NCBI GenBank assembly: GCA_020634235.1
Contig: JACKCB010000002.1
Span: 744,001-808,000 of the forward strand
DNA from: Ardenticatenaceae bacterium
Lineage (GTDB): Bacteria; Chloroflexota; Anaerolineae; Promineifilales; Promineifilaceae
DNA length: 64,000 nucleotides
Direction: 5' to 3'
Under the pieces are notes generated by a model. That model had not been told where the DNA came from. It was given only the letters and a program-made list of their open reading frames with translations, and did no database searches. Positions 1 through 9,336 of this stretch are shown here, in pieces; the first letter of the stretch is position 1; the number at the start of each line of letters is the position of its first letter. A program made the translations under genes and the position numbers.

Positions 1-444
1 GTCACCCGCATCTACGGCTTCGCCCTATACGTGCTGGCCACCTTGCGCACCATGCTCTTCCGCTTTCAAGCCCCCGACTGCCGCTTCCAATTTGACGACG
101 ACACCACAGCCCAGGGCACGCTGCTCCTGGCCGTGGGGGTAGGGCAGCGGGTTGGCGGCGGCTTCTACCTGACCCCCGGCGCCATCATGGATGACGGCCT
201 GCTGGACACCTGCCTGGTCAACCCCGTAAACCGGCTCACCATGCTGATCCTGGTCCTGCGGGCCATGAAGGGGCGGCACGTCACCTCCCGCCATGTGGCC
301 ATGGGCCGCAGCCGGCGCATCACCCTGCAGGCCAACCGCCCGCTGCCCATTCACACCGATGGTGAAATTTTCGCCTTTCTAGAAGATAATGTGCGGCAGT
401 TGACCATTGAGGTCATCCCGGCCGGGATGCACGTCATGGCCTGA
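1..444 (+). CDS. Diacylglycerol/lipid kinase family protein, C-terminal part (5' end outside window)
   Basis: The reading frame is open from base 1, so the start lies upstream of the window; 147 residues are visible. The fragment has the features of the C-terminal beta-sandwich lobe of the YegS/BmrU/DagK lipid kinase family: a glycine-rich strand segment (VGVGQRVGGGF), the family phrase GAIMDDGLLD near residues 60-69, and a terminal HTDGE motif near residue 118 that contributes to the active site in this family. These enzymes phosphorylate diacylglycerol or related lipids at the inner membrane face. The nucleotide-binding N-terminal lobe is not visible, so substrate cannot be judged. The iterated palindrome CCCGGCCGGG (417-426) encodes Pro-Ala-Gly just before the C-terminus. 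The next gene follows after 36 bp on the same strand. Confidence 0.85.
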   Translation, partial: VTRIYGFALYVLATLRTMLFRFQAPDCRFQFDDDTTAQGTLLLAVGVGQRVGGGFYLTPGAIMDDGLLDTCLVNPVNRLTMLILVLRAMKGRHVTSRHVAMGRSRRITLQANRPLPIHTDGEIFAFLEDNVRQLTIEVIPAGMHVMA

Positions 445-480
445 CCGTGGCCGCGCCACCCGCAAACACAAGGCAAGCTC

Positions 481-2124
481 ATGCGTACGTTAGAACAAGC
501 CCTCTTCGACCACGAACTCATCACCCTGCGGGTCATCGGCGAGTGGTGGGAACTAGACCTGACCGGTGCCGACAAAGTCGCCTGCGTCAAGGCGCTGGCC
601 GCCACCCTGGCCCAGCTAGACATGCTCGCCGAAAGCAGTTACCTGCCGCCGGAAGAAGCCAGCGCCCTGCTGGCCCTGGCCGCGGCCGGCGGTCAGATTC
701 CGCTGGGCACCTTTAGCCGCCAACATGGCGAGGTGCGGTTGATGGGCCCCGGCCGGTTAGAGCGCGAAGAACCCTGGTTCGACCCCGTCAGCGCCGCCGA
801 GGCGCTCTGGTACCGCGGCTTTCTTTACCGGGCGTTTGATGAAACCAGCGACGGCCTGGTAGAGTTCTACTATCTGCCAACCGAGCTAAACGCGCAGTTC
901 GCCGCCGCGATCCCGGCCGGGGACACCCCGGCCGGGGCACCAACCCTGGAAGCCGTCACCCCACCCGACAGCTACCTGGCCAGCGACCTCACCGCCGTCG
1001 ACGACCTGACCACCCTGCTGGCCTTTGCCCAGCGCCGCGGGCTGGCCCCCGGCCGGCAAGCCGCCCTGGCCCCCTACCTGCTCACCCACCACCCCGGCCG
1101 GGTAGAACTGCTCGTCACCCTGGCCGTAGAAATGCAGCACCTGCGCCCCGGCGACGACGGCCTGAAGCCCGCCCGGCCGGCCGTCGATTGGCTGCAAAAA
1201 GGGCGCGAAGCCCAACTGCGCGACCTGGCCGCCGCCTGGCGCACCAGCGCCTGGAACGACCTCTGCCACACCCCCGGCCTGGCCTGCGAAGGCAGCGGTT
1301 GGGCCAACGACCCCCTGGCCGCGCGCCAGGCCCTGCTAAACCACCTGCCCCGCAACGAACAATGGTATCACCTCAGCGAACTGATCGCCCTGGTCAAAGA
1401 GGCAGACCCCGACTTCCAGCGCCCGGATGGCAACTACGACACCTGGTACGTGCGCGATCTGGCCAGCGAGGCCTTCATCACCGGCTTTTCCAACTGGGAC
1501 CTGGTGGAAGGACGGCTGCTGCGCTATCTGGTGCAGGGGCCGCTGAGCTGGCTGGGCCTGGTCGAAACTGGCGACGCGGAGCGGTTCCGCCTGACGCCGC
1601 GCGCCCTGGCCTGGCTGGCCGACCAGCCCCCGGCCGGGGCCGGCGTCGAAGTACCGCCCGTCGTCCAACCCGATGCCTCCGTCCTGGTACCGCACAACGC
1701 CAATCGCTACCAACGCTTCCAGGTCGCCCGCATCTGTGACGCCCGGCCGGTGAGCCTCGGCAAGCCCTACACCTACCAGCTCTCCCCCAGTTCGCTGGCC
1801 TACGCCCGCGAGCAAGGCATCAACCCCGACCGCGTGCTGCAATTTCTAGAAAAAGCCAGCGGCCGCCCCATTCCCGCCAGCACCCGCCGCGCCGTCGAGC
1901 GCTGGGCAGAAAATGGCCGCGAAGCGCAGCTGCAGCAGGTCATCATCCTGCGCGTGCGCGACGGCGACATCCTGGACAAGCTGGTAGCCAACCCCAAGAC
2001 CCGCCCCTACCTGGGCGAACGACTGGGCGATCTGGCCGTCACCGTCCTGCCCAACAACTGGCAGGAACTACAAAACGTGGCCGCCCAACTGGGCCTGCTG
2101 CTGGATATCGTGAGCGAAAGTTAG
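481..2124 (+). CDS. Helicase XPB/Ssl2 N-terminal-like domain protein, without a helicase motor
   Basis: A 547-residue protein resembling the conserved bacterial proteins that carry the XPB/Ssl2 N-terminal (helicase-associated) domain, common as stand-alone proteins in Chloroflexota and actinobacteria. The N-terminus is a helical, winged-helix-like region. A central segment has an aromatic/Asp-rich phrase (DTWYVRDLASEAFITG, about residues 320-335). The C-terminal third contains the typical stretch with PDASVLVPHNAN (about 399-410), then YQLSPSSLAYAREQGI and KASGRPIPAS (about 431-462). I see no Walker A/B or SF2 helicase motifs, so it is not itself a helicase. A DNA-repair or DNA-binding accessory role is inference from the domain name. 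Two copies of the iterated palindrome 15 bp apart (912-936) encode two Pro-Ala-Gly units. The family call is fairly secure; the function is unknown. Confidence 0.65.
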   Translation: MRTLEQALFDHELITLRVIGEWWELDLTGADKVACVKALAATLAQLDMLAESSYLPPEEASALLALAAAGGQIPLGTFSRQHGEVRLMGPGRLEREEPWFDPVSAAEALWYRGFLYRAFDETSDGLVEFYYLPTELNAQFAAAIPAGDTPAGAPTLEAVTPPDSYLASDLTAVDDLTTLLAFAQRRGLAPGRQAALAPYLLTHHPGRVELLVTLAVEMQHLRPGDDGLKPARPAVDWLQKGREAQLRDLAAAWRTSAWNDLCHTPGLACEGSGWANDPLAARQALLNHLPRNEQWYHLSELIALVKEADPDFQRPDGNYDTWYVRDLASEAFITGFSNWDLVEGRLLRYLVQGPLSWLGLVETGDAERFRLTPRALAWLADQPPAGAGVEVPPVVQPDASVLVPHNANRYQRFQVARICDARPVSLGKPYTYQLSPSSLAYAREQGINPDRVLQFLEKASGRPIPASTRRAVERWAENGREAQLQQVIILRVRDGDILDKLVANPKTRPYLGERLGDLAVTVLPNNWQELQNVAAQLGLLLDIVSES

Positions 2125-2161
2125 AGGATTGAGCTGGAAACCCGCGAGCGCCAAAACAACC

Positions 2162-3349
2162 ATGAATGACGAAACCGAGTACGTAAGCAATGCCTTTGGC
2201 CAGATTTTTGGCCATGACCCCGCAGTAACGGTCCGCGCCCCCGGCCGGGTAAATCTCCTGGGCGAGCACGTAGACTACAACGAAGGCTGGGTGCTGCCCT
2301 GTGCCATCGACCGCGCCGTCTGGCTGGCCGCCGCGCCCAACAACCGCGGCCTGGCCCGCATCCACGCCCTGGACATGCAGCAGCAAGGGCAGTTCGCTCT
2401 GGCCGACTTCCGCCCGCCACGCGGCCACAAAACAGACCAAGCCTGGCTCAACTACCCGGCCGGGGTCGCCTGGGCCATGCAAGAAGCAGGCCACACCCTA
2501 ACCGGCATCGACGTAGTCTTCACCAGCACCGTGCCCATCGGCGCTGGCGTCAGCTCCTCGGCCGCCGTCGAGGCCGCCTTCATCCTCGCCTGGGAAGCAC
2601 TCTCTGGCCTGTCCCTCAGCACCCTGGACAAGGCCCGCCTGGGCCAGCGCAGCGAGAACGGCTTCATGGGCGTCCAGTCGGGCATTATGGATCAGTACGC
2701 CAGCCTGCACGGCGCCGAGAACCAGCTCATTCTCCTGGACTGCCGCTCGCTAACGCATGAGCTAATCCCCTTCCCGGCCGGGAACAGCATTGTCGTCGCC
2801 GACTCCGGCATCCGCCGCCAACTGGCCCACTCCGAATACAACACCCGCCGCCAGCAGTGCGAGCAGGCCGTGACCCTGCTGCAAGCCTACATACCCGGCC
2901 TGCGTGCCCTGCGCGACCTCACCCTCGAAGAGTACCAGCGCTACGCCCACCGCCTGCCCGCCGCAGTGCGCCGGCGCGCCAGGCACGTCGTCGAAGAGTG
3001 CCAGCGCGTGCTGGCCGGGGCTGAAGCATTGCGCCAGGGCGACCTGACCACCTTTGGCCAGGCAGTCAACCAGTCCCACATTAGCTGCCGCGACCTGTAC
3101 GAAATCAGCATTCTGGAGCTAGACGTGCTGGCCGCCACCGCCTGGGAGGTCCCCGGCTGTTACGGGGCGCGGCTCACCGGCGCCGGTTTTGGCGGCTGTA
3201 TCATCGCCATCGCCAACAACACCGCCGTCCCCGCCCTCAGCCAGGCGCTGACCACCGCCTACCGGGCCGAGTTCGGCCGCGAGCCGCAGTTGTTCACGGC
3301 CCAGGTAGCCGCCGGTGCCGCGGCCACCTCCGCCATTCACAAGACGTAA
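2162..3349 (+). CDS. galK: Galactokinase
   Basis: A GHMP kinase of 395 residues that phosphorylates galactose to galactose-1-phosphate with ATP, the first committed step of the Leloir pathway in the cytoplasm. The galactokinase signature GRVNLLGEHVDYNEG is near residues 27-41, including the sugar-binding Glu-His and Asp-Tyr pairs. GHMP motif 2 (PIGAGVSSSAAVEAA, about 124-138) is the phosphate-binding loop and motif 3 (LTGAGFGGC, about 337-345) closes the active site. Length matches the family (about 380-400). A TTG at 2129 would lengthen the protein, but ATG 2162 begins a normal N-terminus; neither has a strong ribosome-binding site. No galT or galE is adjacent, so the rest of the pathway must lie elsewhere. 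The palindrome at 2240-2249 encodes part of the conserved PGR of the signature. Confidence 0.95.
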   Translation: MNDETEYVSNAFGQIFGHDPAVTVRAPGRVNLLGEHVDYNEGWVLPCAIDRAVWLAAAPNNRGLARIHALDMQQQGQFALADFRPPRGHKTDQAWLNYPAGVAWAMQEAGHTLTGIDVVFTSTVPIGAGVSSSAAVEAAFILAWEALSGLSLSTLDKARLGQRSENGFMGVQSGIMDQYASLHGAENQLILLDCRSLTHELIPFPAGNSIVVADSGIRRQLAHSEYNTRRQQCEQAVTLLQAYIPGLRALRDLTLEEYQRYAHRLPAAVRRRARHVVEECQRVLAGAEALRQGDLTTFGQAVNQSHISCRDLYEISILELDVLAATAWEVPGCYGARLTGAGFGGCIIAIANNTAVPALSQALTTAYRAEFGREPQLFTAQVAAGAAATSAIHKT

Positions 3350-3433
3350 CTCGTGAACTTCAACGCCCCCTTCCTGCCAATGCATTCCGCAACACGCCTT
3401 ACGCCCTAAACCACCCAAAGAGGACCACACGAT

Positions 3434-6325
3434 ATGAAAAAATCCCCCCTGTTTGCCCTTGTTCTGCTGCTTGGCGTGCTGCTGCTGGCCGCCCTGACGG
3501 TGCGAAACGCCCCGGCCGGGGCGTTTCGCACCGCCGATTACGCCATCCAGGTTGTCCGCGCCTACTACACCGATCCCGCCCAGCTAAACACGCTGGCCGC
3601 CTGGAAAGAGCCGTGGGAAGTCAACCAGAAAGAAGGTTATGCCATCCTGGACCTGCCCCAAAGCGAACTGCCCCGGCTGGCCGCTATGGGCTTCCGCGTT
3701 GAGGTAGACCTGCCCCTCACCGCCGAGTACAACCGCCCCCGCGCCCTCTTGCCAGGCCAACTGGACGGCATTCCCGGCTACCCCTGCTACCGCACCGTAG
3801 AGGAGACCTTCGCCAGTGCCGCCCAGCTAACCAGCACCTACCCCACGCTGGCCCAGTGGACAGACATCGGCGACAGTTGGGACAAAACCACGCCCGGCGG
3901 CCCGGCCGGGTACGACATGATGGTCCTGCGCCTCACCAACCAAAACATCCCCGGCCCCAAGCCCGAACTGTACCTCTTTGGCTCCATCCACGCCCGCGAA
4001 TACGCCGCCGCCGAAGTAGCCACCCGCTTCGCCGAATACCTGCTGGCCAACTACGGCACCGACCCCGACGCCACCTGGCTGCTGGACCATCACCAGATCG
4101 ACATCGTGCTGCAAGCCAACCCCGACGGGCGCAAAATCGCCGAAACCGGCTCCTCCTGGCGCAAAAACACCAACAACACCGATGGCTGTGTCACCAGCTA
4201 CGGCGTAGACCTGAACCGCAACTTCTCCTTCTACTGGAACACCGGCGGTTCCAGCGCCAACGCCTGCGACGAAACCTACCACGGTTCCGCCGCCGCCTCC
4301 GAGCCGGAAACCCAGGCGCTGCAAAGCTACGCCCAAACCATCTTCATCGACCAGCGCGACCCCGACATCAACGCCGCCGCCCCCATCACCACCACCGGCA
4401 TCTTCATCGACCTGCACAGCTACGCCCAAGAAATCCTATGGCCGTGGGGCTTCACCTCCAACCCACCGCCCAACGGGGCCGGCATGCAAACCCTGGCCCG
4501 CAAAATGGGCTACTTCAGCGGCTACGACGCCACCCAAAGCCTCTATGCCACCTCCGGCACCACCAAGGATTTCATGTACGGCGAGTTTGGCGTGCCGGCC
4601 TACACCATCGAGATGGGCACCGCCTTCTTCCAAAGCTGCACCTCGTTTGAAAGCACCGTCTGGCCAGACCTGCTGCCCATGCTCCTCTACGCCGCCAAAG
4701 CGACCCGCTACGCCTACATCACCCCGGCCGGGCCCGACAGCCACAACCTGCTCCTGGACAACGCCGCCGTACCCGCCGGCACCCCCGTCACCCTCACCGG
4801 CATCGTCGACGACACCCGCTACAACAACAGCCAGGGCACCGAACCCACCCAAAACATCGTCGCCGCCGAATACTACGTAGACAGCGCCGATTGGAACGGC
4901 GGCACCCCCATCCCCCTGGCCCCCGCCGACGGCAGCTTCAACAGCCCCACCGAAGGCGTGACCACCCTCATAAACACCACCGGCTTCAGCGCCGGCCAGC
5001 ACATGCTCTTCGTGCGCGGCCAGGATGCAGCCGGTAATTGGGGCGCCTACAGCGCCCTCTACCTCTACATCATCGACCCCAACGCCGCCCCCACCCTCGA
5101 AGGCTACGTGCGCGACGCCGTTACCAACGCCCCGCTGGCCGCCACCGTGACCATCGGCGACCAGTTCCAAACCACCACCAACCCCGTCACCGGCTTCTAC
5201 CAGACCCAGGTCATCAGCGGCACCTACGACATCACCGCCACCGCCGCCGACCACGCCGCCCAAACCATCAACGGCGTCACCCTGACCGACTTCCAAACCA
5301 CACAGCAGGATTTCGACCTGGAACCCGTCTGCACCGCCTTCTACGATGACGTGGAAAGCGGCAATGCCGGCTGGGTCGCCCAATCCCCCTGGGGCATCGT
5401 TACCGAAGCCGCCCACAGCCCCACCCACGCCTGGACCGACAGCCCTGGCGGCAGCTACGCCAACAATCGCAACGTTTCCCTCACCTCGCCCATCCTCAAC
5501 CTGAGCAATTATGATGAGGTATACCTCAACTATTGGCAGATCTGCGACACCGAAGCCGGTTACGATTTCTGCCGCGTCGAGGTTTCCACCAATGGCAGCA
5601 CCTGGACAGAGGTGGCCACCTACGATGGGGCCAGCAGCCAGTGGGAAGAGATCACCCTCGCCCTACCGTCGCTCAACAACCAACCCCAGGCCCAAATCCG
5701 CTTCCGCTTCACCTCCGACATCTCCGCCACCGCCGATGGCTGGCACATCGACGACATCCGCCTCTACGGCCCCGGCGCAGCCTGCGGCCAGGGCGTGGCC
5801 CCCACGGCCAGCTTCACCAGCAACAGCCCGGTCACGCTGGGCGAGCCGGTGGATTTCACCAACCTTTCCACCGGCACCGACCTGAGCTTCGCCTGGGACT
5901 TTGGCGATGGCAGCCCCGTCAGCATGGCCACCGACCCCAGCCACACCTACGCCAGCGCCGGCACCTACACCGTCATCCTGACCGCCACCAACAGCCTGGG
6001 CAGCGACAGCTTCAGCGACCAGGTGACCGTAGAGGAACCGGGCATCGCCCCAACGGCCTTCTTCAGCGCCAGTGCAACCTGGCTCAAAGCGGGCGAGACG
6101 GTAGACTTTACCAATGGTTCAACAGGTACAGACCTGACCTACACCTGGGACTTTGGCGATGGCAGCCCGGTGAGCAGTGAAACGAATCCGTCGCACCTCT
6201 TTGCCGCCCCCGGCCGGTACACCGTCACCCTCACCGCCAGCAACAGCCTGGGCAGCGACACCTACAGCGTAGACATCGTCGTCTACAGTGGTACACTCTA
6301 CATTCCCATCCTGATAAAACCCTGA
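3434..6325 (+). CDS. Secreted zinc carboxypeptidase (M14) with MAM-like and two PKD domains
   Basis: A 963-residue extracellular metallopeptidase. A signal peptide (about residues 1-30) ends at APAGA, followed by a pro-region to about 110. The M14 catalytic domain carries the zinc ligands H186 and E189 (SIHAREY), the third ligand H328 (DLHSY) and catalytic E393 (YTIEMG); the substrate-binding phrases NPDGR and DLNRNF are also present. Downstream come a carboxypeptidase-regulatory-like beta domain (about 555-630), a MAM/ConA-like jelly-roll module (about 635-785) and two PKD repeats (about 790-870 and 875-955, each with FAWDFGDGSP or a near match). The chain ends in LYIPILIKP. It probably trims C-terminal residues of external peptides. 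The gene after it is a full-length paralog 20 bp downstream, probably cotranscribed. A perfect 36-bp palindrome lies at the signal-peptide junction. Confidence 0.93.
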   Translation: MKKSPLFALVLLLGVLLLAALTVRNAPAGAFRTADYAIQVVRAYYTDPAQLNTLAAWKEPWEVNQKEGYAILDLPQSELPRLAAMGFRVEVDLPLTAEYNRPRALLPGQLDGIPGYPCYRTVEETFASAAQLTSTYPTLAQWTDIGDSWDKTTPGGPAGYDMMVLRLTNQNIPGPKPELYLFGSIHAREYAAAEVATRFAEYLLANYGTDPDATWLLDHHQIDIVLQANPDGRKIAETGSSWRKNTNNTDGCVTSYGVDLNRNFSFYWNTGGSSANACDETYHGSAAASEPETQALQSYAQTIFIDQRDPDINAAAPITTTGIFIDLHSYAQEILWPWGFTSNPPPNGAGMQTLARKMGYFSGYDATQSLYATSGTTKDFMYGEFGVPAYTIEMGTAFFQSCTSFESTVWPDLLPMLLYAAKATRYAYITPAGPDSHNLLLDNAAVPAGTPVTLTGIVDDTRYNNSQGTEPTQNIVAAEYYVDSADWNGGTPIPLAPADGSFNSPTEGVTTLINTTGFSAGQHMLFVRGQDAAGNWGAYSALYLYIIDPNAAPTLEGYVRDAVTNAPLAATVTIGDQFQTTTNPVTGFYQTQVISGTYDITATAADHAAQTINGVTLTDFQTTQQDFDLEPVCTAFYDDVESGNAGWVAQSPWGIVTEAAHSPTHAWTDSPGGSYANNRNVSLTSPILNLSNYDEVYLNYWQICDTEAGYDFCRVEVSTNGSTWTEVATYDGASSQWEEITLALPSLNNQPQAQIRFRFTSDISATADGWHIDDIRLYGPGAACGQGVAPTASFTSNSPVTLGEPVDFTNLSTGTDLSFAWDFGDGSPVSMATDPSHTYASAGTYTVILTATNSLGSDSFSDQVTVEEPGIAPTAFFSASATWLKAGETVDFTNGSTGTDLTYTWDFGDGSPVSSETNPSHLFAAPGRYTVTLTASNSLGSDTYSVDIVVYSGTLYIPILIKP
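3498..3533. repeat. Perfect 36-bp palindrome centred on CCCGGCCGGG
   Basis: Bases 3498-3533 read identically on both strands. The centre (3511-3520) is the iterated palindrome CCCGGCCGGG; the arms add 13 bp on each side with no mismatch. It lies inside the coding sequence of the first carboxypeptidase, over the end of the signal peptide. The corresponding place in the tandem paralog (6423-6432) has the core palindrome but not the extended arms. It could form a cruciform in DNA or an 18-bp loopless hairpin in mRNA. Confidence 0.95.
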
Positions 6326-6345
6326 GAGACCTGGAGATTAACTTA

Positions 6346-9258
6346 ATGAACCGCAAACCCTTATCCCTGCTGGCCTTGCTCATTCTGGCGGGCCTTATCC
6401 TGGCCATGGGTGCCCGGCCGGTCCCGGCCGGGGCCTTCGACGCCACCTACCATGACCTGCGCGTCGTCCGCGTCAGCTTCACCGACCGCGCCACCGTCGA
6501 CCAGATCGCTGCCTGGACCGAACCCTGGGAAGTCAACTACAGCAAAGGCTACCTCATCATCACCGTCAACCAGGCCCAATACAACAGCCTGCTGGCCGAA
6601 GGCTACCAGGTAGAAGTCGACAACACCCTCACCACCGAACTCTACCGGCCGCGCGCCCCCCTGCCCGGCCAGGTCGACGGCATCCCCGGCTACCCCTGCT
6701 ACCGCACCGTCGAAGAAACCTTCCAAACCGCCCAGGACATCGTCACCAACCATCCCACCCTGGCCAGCATCATCGACGCCGGCGACAGTTGGGAAAAAGT
6801 CACCCCCGGCGGCAACGCTGGCTACGACATGCTAGTCCTGCGCCTCACCAACAGCGCCATCGCCGGGCCAAAGCCCATCCTCTTCATCACCAGCTCCATC
6901 CACGCCCGCGAATACACCCCGGCCGAGCTGGCCACCCGCTTCGCCGAATACCTCATCAACAACTACGGCAGCGACGCCGACGCCACCTGGCTGCTCGACT
7001 ACCACGAAGTCCACCTCATGCTGCACGCCAACCCCGACGGCCGCAAGCAAGCCGAAACCGGCCTCTCCTGGCGCAAAAACACCAACGAGAACTACTGCGG
7101 CGTCACCTCCACCTCGCGCGGTGCCGACCTCAACCGCAACTTCGAATTCCAGTGGGGCTGCTGCGGCGGCTCCAGCGGCAGCCAGTGCAGCGACACCTAC
7201 CGCGGTCCCAGCCCCGCCTCCGAGCCAGAAGTGCAGGCCATCCAGGCCTACAACCGCGCCATCTTCCCCGACCAGCGCGGCCCCAACCTCACCGACCCCG
7301 CTCCGGTGGATGCCACCGGCGTCTACATGGACATTCACAGCTACAGCGAACTGGTCTTGTGGCCCTGGGGCTTCACCAGCACCCCCGCCCCCAACGCCAC
7401 CGCCCTCACCACCCTGGGGCGCAAGTTCGCCTACTTCAACGGCTACACCCCGGAGCAGGCCATCGGCCTCTACCCCACCGACGGCACCACCGATGACTTT
7501 GTCTACGGCGACCTGGGCGTGCCCGGCTACACCTTTGAGTTGGGCACCGACTTCTTCCAGGATTGCTCCACCTTCGAAAACAGCATCCTGCCCGACAACA
7601 TGCCCTCGCTGGTTTACGCGGCCAAGGTGGCCCGCACACCTTACATGACCCCGGCCGGGCCAGACGCCCTCAACCTCGCCTTCGACAACGCCGCCGTACC
7701 CCCCGGCACCCTCGTCAACCTGACCGCCACGCTCAACGACACCCGCTACAACAACAGCAACGGCAGCGAACCCACCCAAAACATCGCCGCCGGCGAATAC
7801 TACATCGACACGCCCCCCTGGGCTGCCGGCACCCCCGGGACCATGAACCCGGCCGACGGCAGCTTCAACAGCAGCGTCGAAGGAGCCACCGCCAGCCTGG
7901 ACACCACCGGGCTGCCCAGCGGTAAGCACATCGTCTTCGTTCGCGGCCAGGACGCGGCCGGGAACTGGGGTGCCGTCAGCGCCGCCTTCCTCTACATCAT
8001 CGACCCCAACGTCGCCCCCATCCTGGAAGGCTTCGTGCGCGACGCCGACACCAACGCCCCCCTGGCCGCCACCGTCAACCTGGGCGACCAATTCCAGACC
8101 ACCACCAACCCCGTCACCGGCTACTACCAGATTCAGGTCATCAGCGGCACCTACGACATCACCGCCACCGCCGCCGACCACGCCCCCCAGACCGTCAGCA
8201 ACGTCACCCTGAGCGACTTCCAAACCCTGCAGCAGGATTTCGACCTGCAGCCCGTCTGCACCGCCTTCTTCGACGACGTAGAAAGCGGCAACGCCGGCTG
8301 GACCGCCCAATCCCCCTGGGCCATCACCACCGAGGCCGCCCACAGCCCCACCCACGCCTGGACCGACAGCCCCGGCGGCAACTACGCCAATAACCGCAAC
8401 GTTGCCCTCACCTCGCCCATCCTCGACCTGAGCGACTACGACGAGGTCTTCCTAAACTACTGGCAAATCTGCGACACGGAATCGGGTTACGATTACTGCC
8501 GGGTCGAAGTTTCCACCAACGGCACCACCTGGATCGAAATGGCCGCTTACGACGGCCCCGGTAACCAGTGGGAAGAGGTCAACCTCGCCCTGCCCGCCCT
8601 GGCTAACCAACCCCAGGCCCGGCTGCGTTTCCGCTTCACCTCCGACGTCTCAGTTACGGCCGACGGCTGGCACCTGGACGACGTGCGCCTCTTTGGCCCC
8701 GGCTCGGCTTGCAGCCAGGCCATAGCCCCCACAGCCAACTTCACCAGCAACAGCCCCATCCCGGCCGGGGACCCCGTCAACTTCACCAACCTCTCCGTCG
8801 GCACCGACCTCACCTTCGAATGGAACTTCGGCGATGGCAGCCCCATCAGCACCCTCACCAACCCCAGCCACGTCTACGCCACGCCCATGACCTACACCGT
8901 CACCCTGACCGCCACCAACAGCCTGGGCAGCGACGCCTTCAGCGACCAGGTGGTCGTCACCGAGACGGGTGTGGCCCCAACCGCCTTCTTCACCCCCAGC
9001 GCCACACAGGTAAACGTCGGCGAAGCTGTCAGCTTCAGCAACGGCTCCACCGGCAGCAACCTGACCTTCGCCTGGGACTTCGGCGACGGCAGCCCGGCGA
9101 GCAGTGACACCAACCCCAGCCACACCTTCGCCCTGCCCGGCACCTACCTGGTCACCCTGACCGCCAGCAACGGGCTGGGCAGCGACAGCTACAGCGTGGA
9201 AATTCACGTCAGCCAGCCGCTCTACCTGTACCTGCCCTTCATCACCCTCCCGCAGTAA
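6346..9258 (+). CDS. Secreted zinc carboxypeptidase (M14), tandem paralog
   Basis: A 970-residue paralog of the preceding gene, closely similar over the whole length and with the same order: signal peptide (about 1-28), pro-region, M14 domain, regulatory-like domain, MAM/ConA-like module, two PKD repeats. Catalytic residues are intact: H186 and E189 (SIHAREY), H331 (DIHSY), E398 (YTFELG), plus NPDGR and DLNRNF. A difference is the GCCGGSSGSQC insertion-like segment after DLNRNF, with extra cysteines, which may change disulfides or specificity. The C-terminus is LYLYLPFITLPQ, again a YLP-type tail. It arose by tandem duplication, and both copies appear functional. A strong hairpin terminator follows immediately. 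Confidence 0.93.
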   Translation: MNRKPLSLLALLILAGLILAMGARPVPAGAFDATYHDLRVVRVSFTDRATVDQIAAWTEPWEVNYSKGYLIITVNQAQYNSLLAEGYQVEVDNTLTTELYRPRAPLPGQVDGIPGYPCYRTVEETFQTAQDIVTNHPTLASIIDAGDSWEKVTPGGNAGYDMLVLRLTNSAIAGPKPILFITSSIHAREYTPAELATRFAEYLINNYGSDADATWLLDYHEVHLMLHANPDGRKQAETGLSWRKNTNENYCGVTSTSRGADLNRNFEFQWGCCGGSSGSQCSDTYRGPSPASEPEVQAIQAYNRAIFPDQRGPNLTDPAPVDATGVYMDIHSYSELVLWPWGFTSTPAPNATALTTLGRKFAYFNGYTPEQAIGLYPTDGTTDDFVYGDLGVPGYTFELGTDFFQDCSTFENSILPDNMPSLVYAAKVARTPYMTPAGPDALNLAFDNAAVPPGTLVNLTATLNDTRYNNSNGSEPTQNIAAGEYYIDTPPWAAGTPGTMNPADGSFNSSVEGATASLDTTGLPSGKHIVFVRGQDAAGNWGAVSAAFLYIIDPNVAPILEGFVRDADTNAPLAATVNLGDQFQTTTNPVTGYYQIQVISGTYDITATAADHAPQTVSNVTLSDFQTLQQDFDLQPVCTAFFDDVESGNAGWTAQSPWAITTEAAHSPTHAWTDSPGGNYANNRNVALTSPILDLSDYDEVFLNYWQICDTESGYDYCRVEVSTNGTTWIEMAAYDGPGNQWEEVNLALPALANQPQARLRFRFTSDVSVTADGWHLDDVRLFGPGSACSQAIAPTANFTSNSPIPAGDPVNFTNLSVGTDLTFEWNFGDGSPISTLTNPSHVYATPMTYTVTLTATNSLGSDAFSDQVVVTETGVAPTAFFTPSATQVNVGEAVSFSNGSTGSNLTFAWDFGDGSPASSDTNPSHTFALPGTYLVTLTASNGLGSDSYSVEIHVSQPLYLYLPFITLPQ

Positions 9259-9260
9259 GC

Positions 9261-9298
9261 AAAAACGGAGGGCCACGCCGCCCTGGCGTGGCCCTCCG
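9261..9298 (-). terminator. Rho-independent terminator between convergent genes
   Basis: A perfect 14-bp stem (9266-9279 with 9285-9298) with a 5-base loop. On the minus strand the stem is followed by a run of five T (complement of 9261-9265), the classic form for ending the minus-strand dehydrogenase transcript. For the plus strand there is no T-run, but the hairpin may still block read-through from the carboxypeptidase pair. Confidence 0.85.
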
Positions 9299-9336
9299 CT
9301 AATTCACAACGCCTCTGCCGGCGCTCGTCGCCGCCC

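Noticed and set aside
6832..8355. A 507-codon minus-strand frame within the second carboxypeptidase
   Set aside because: Gly/Val-rich shadow composition; no start context and no domain.
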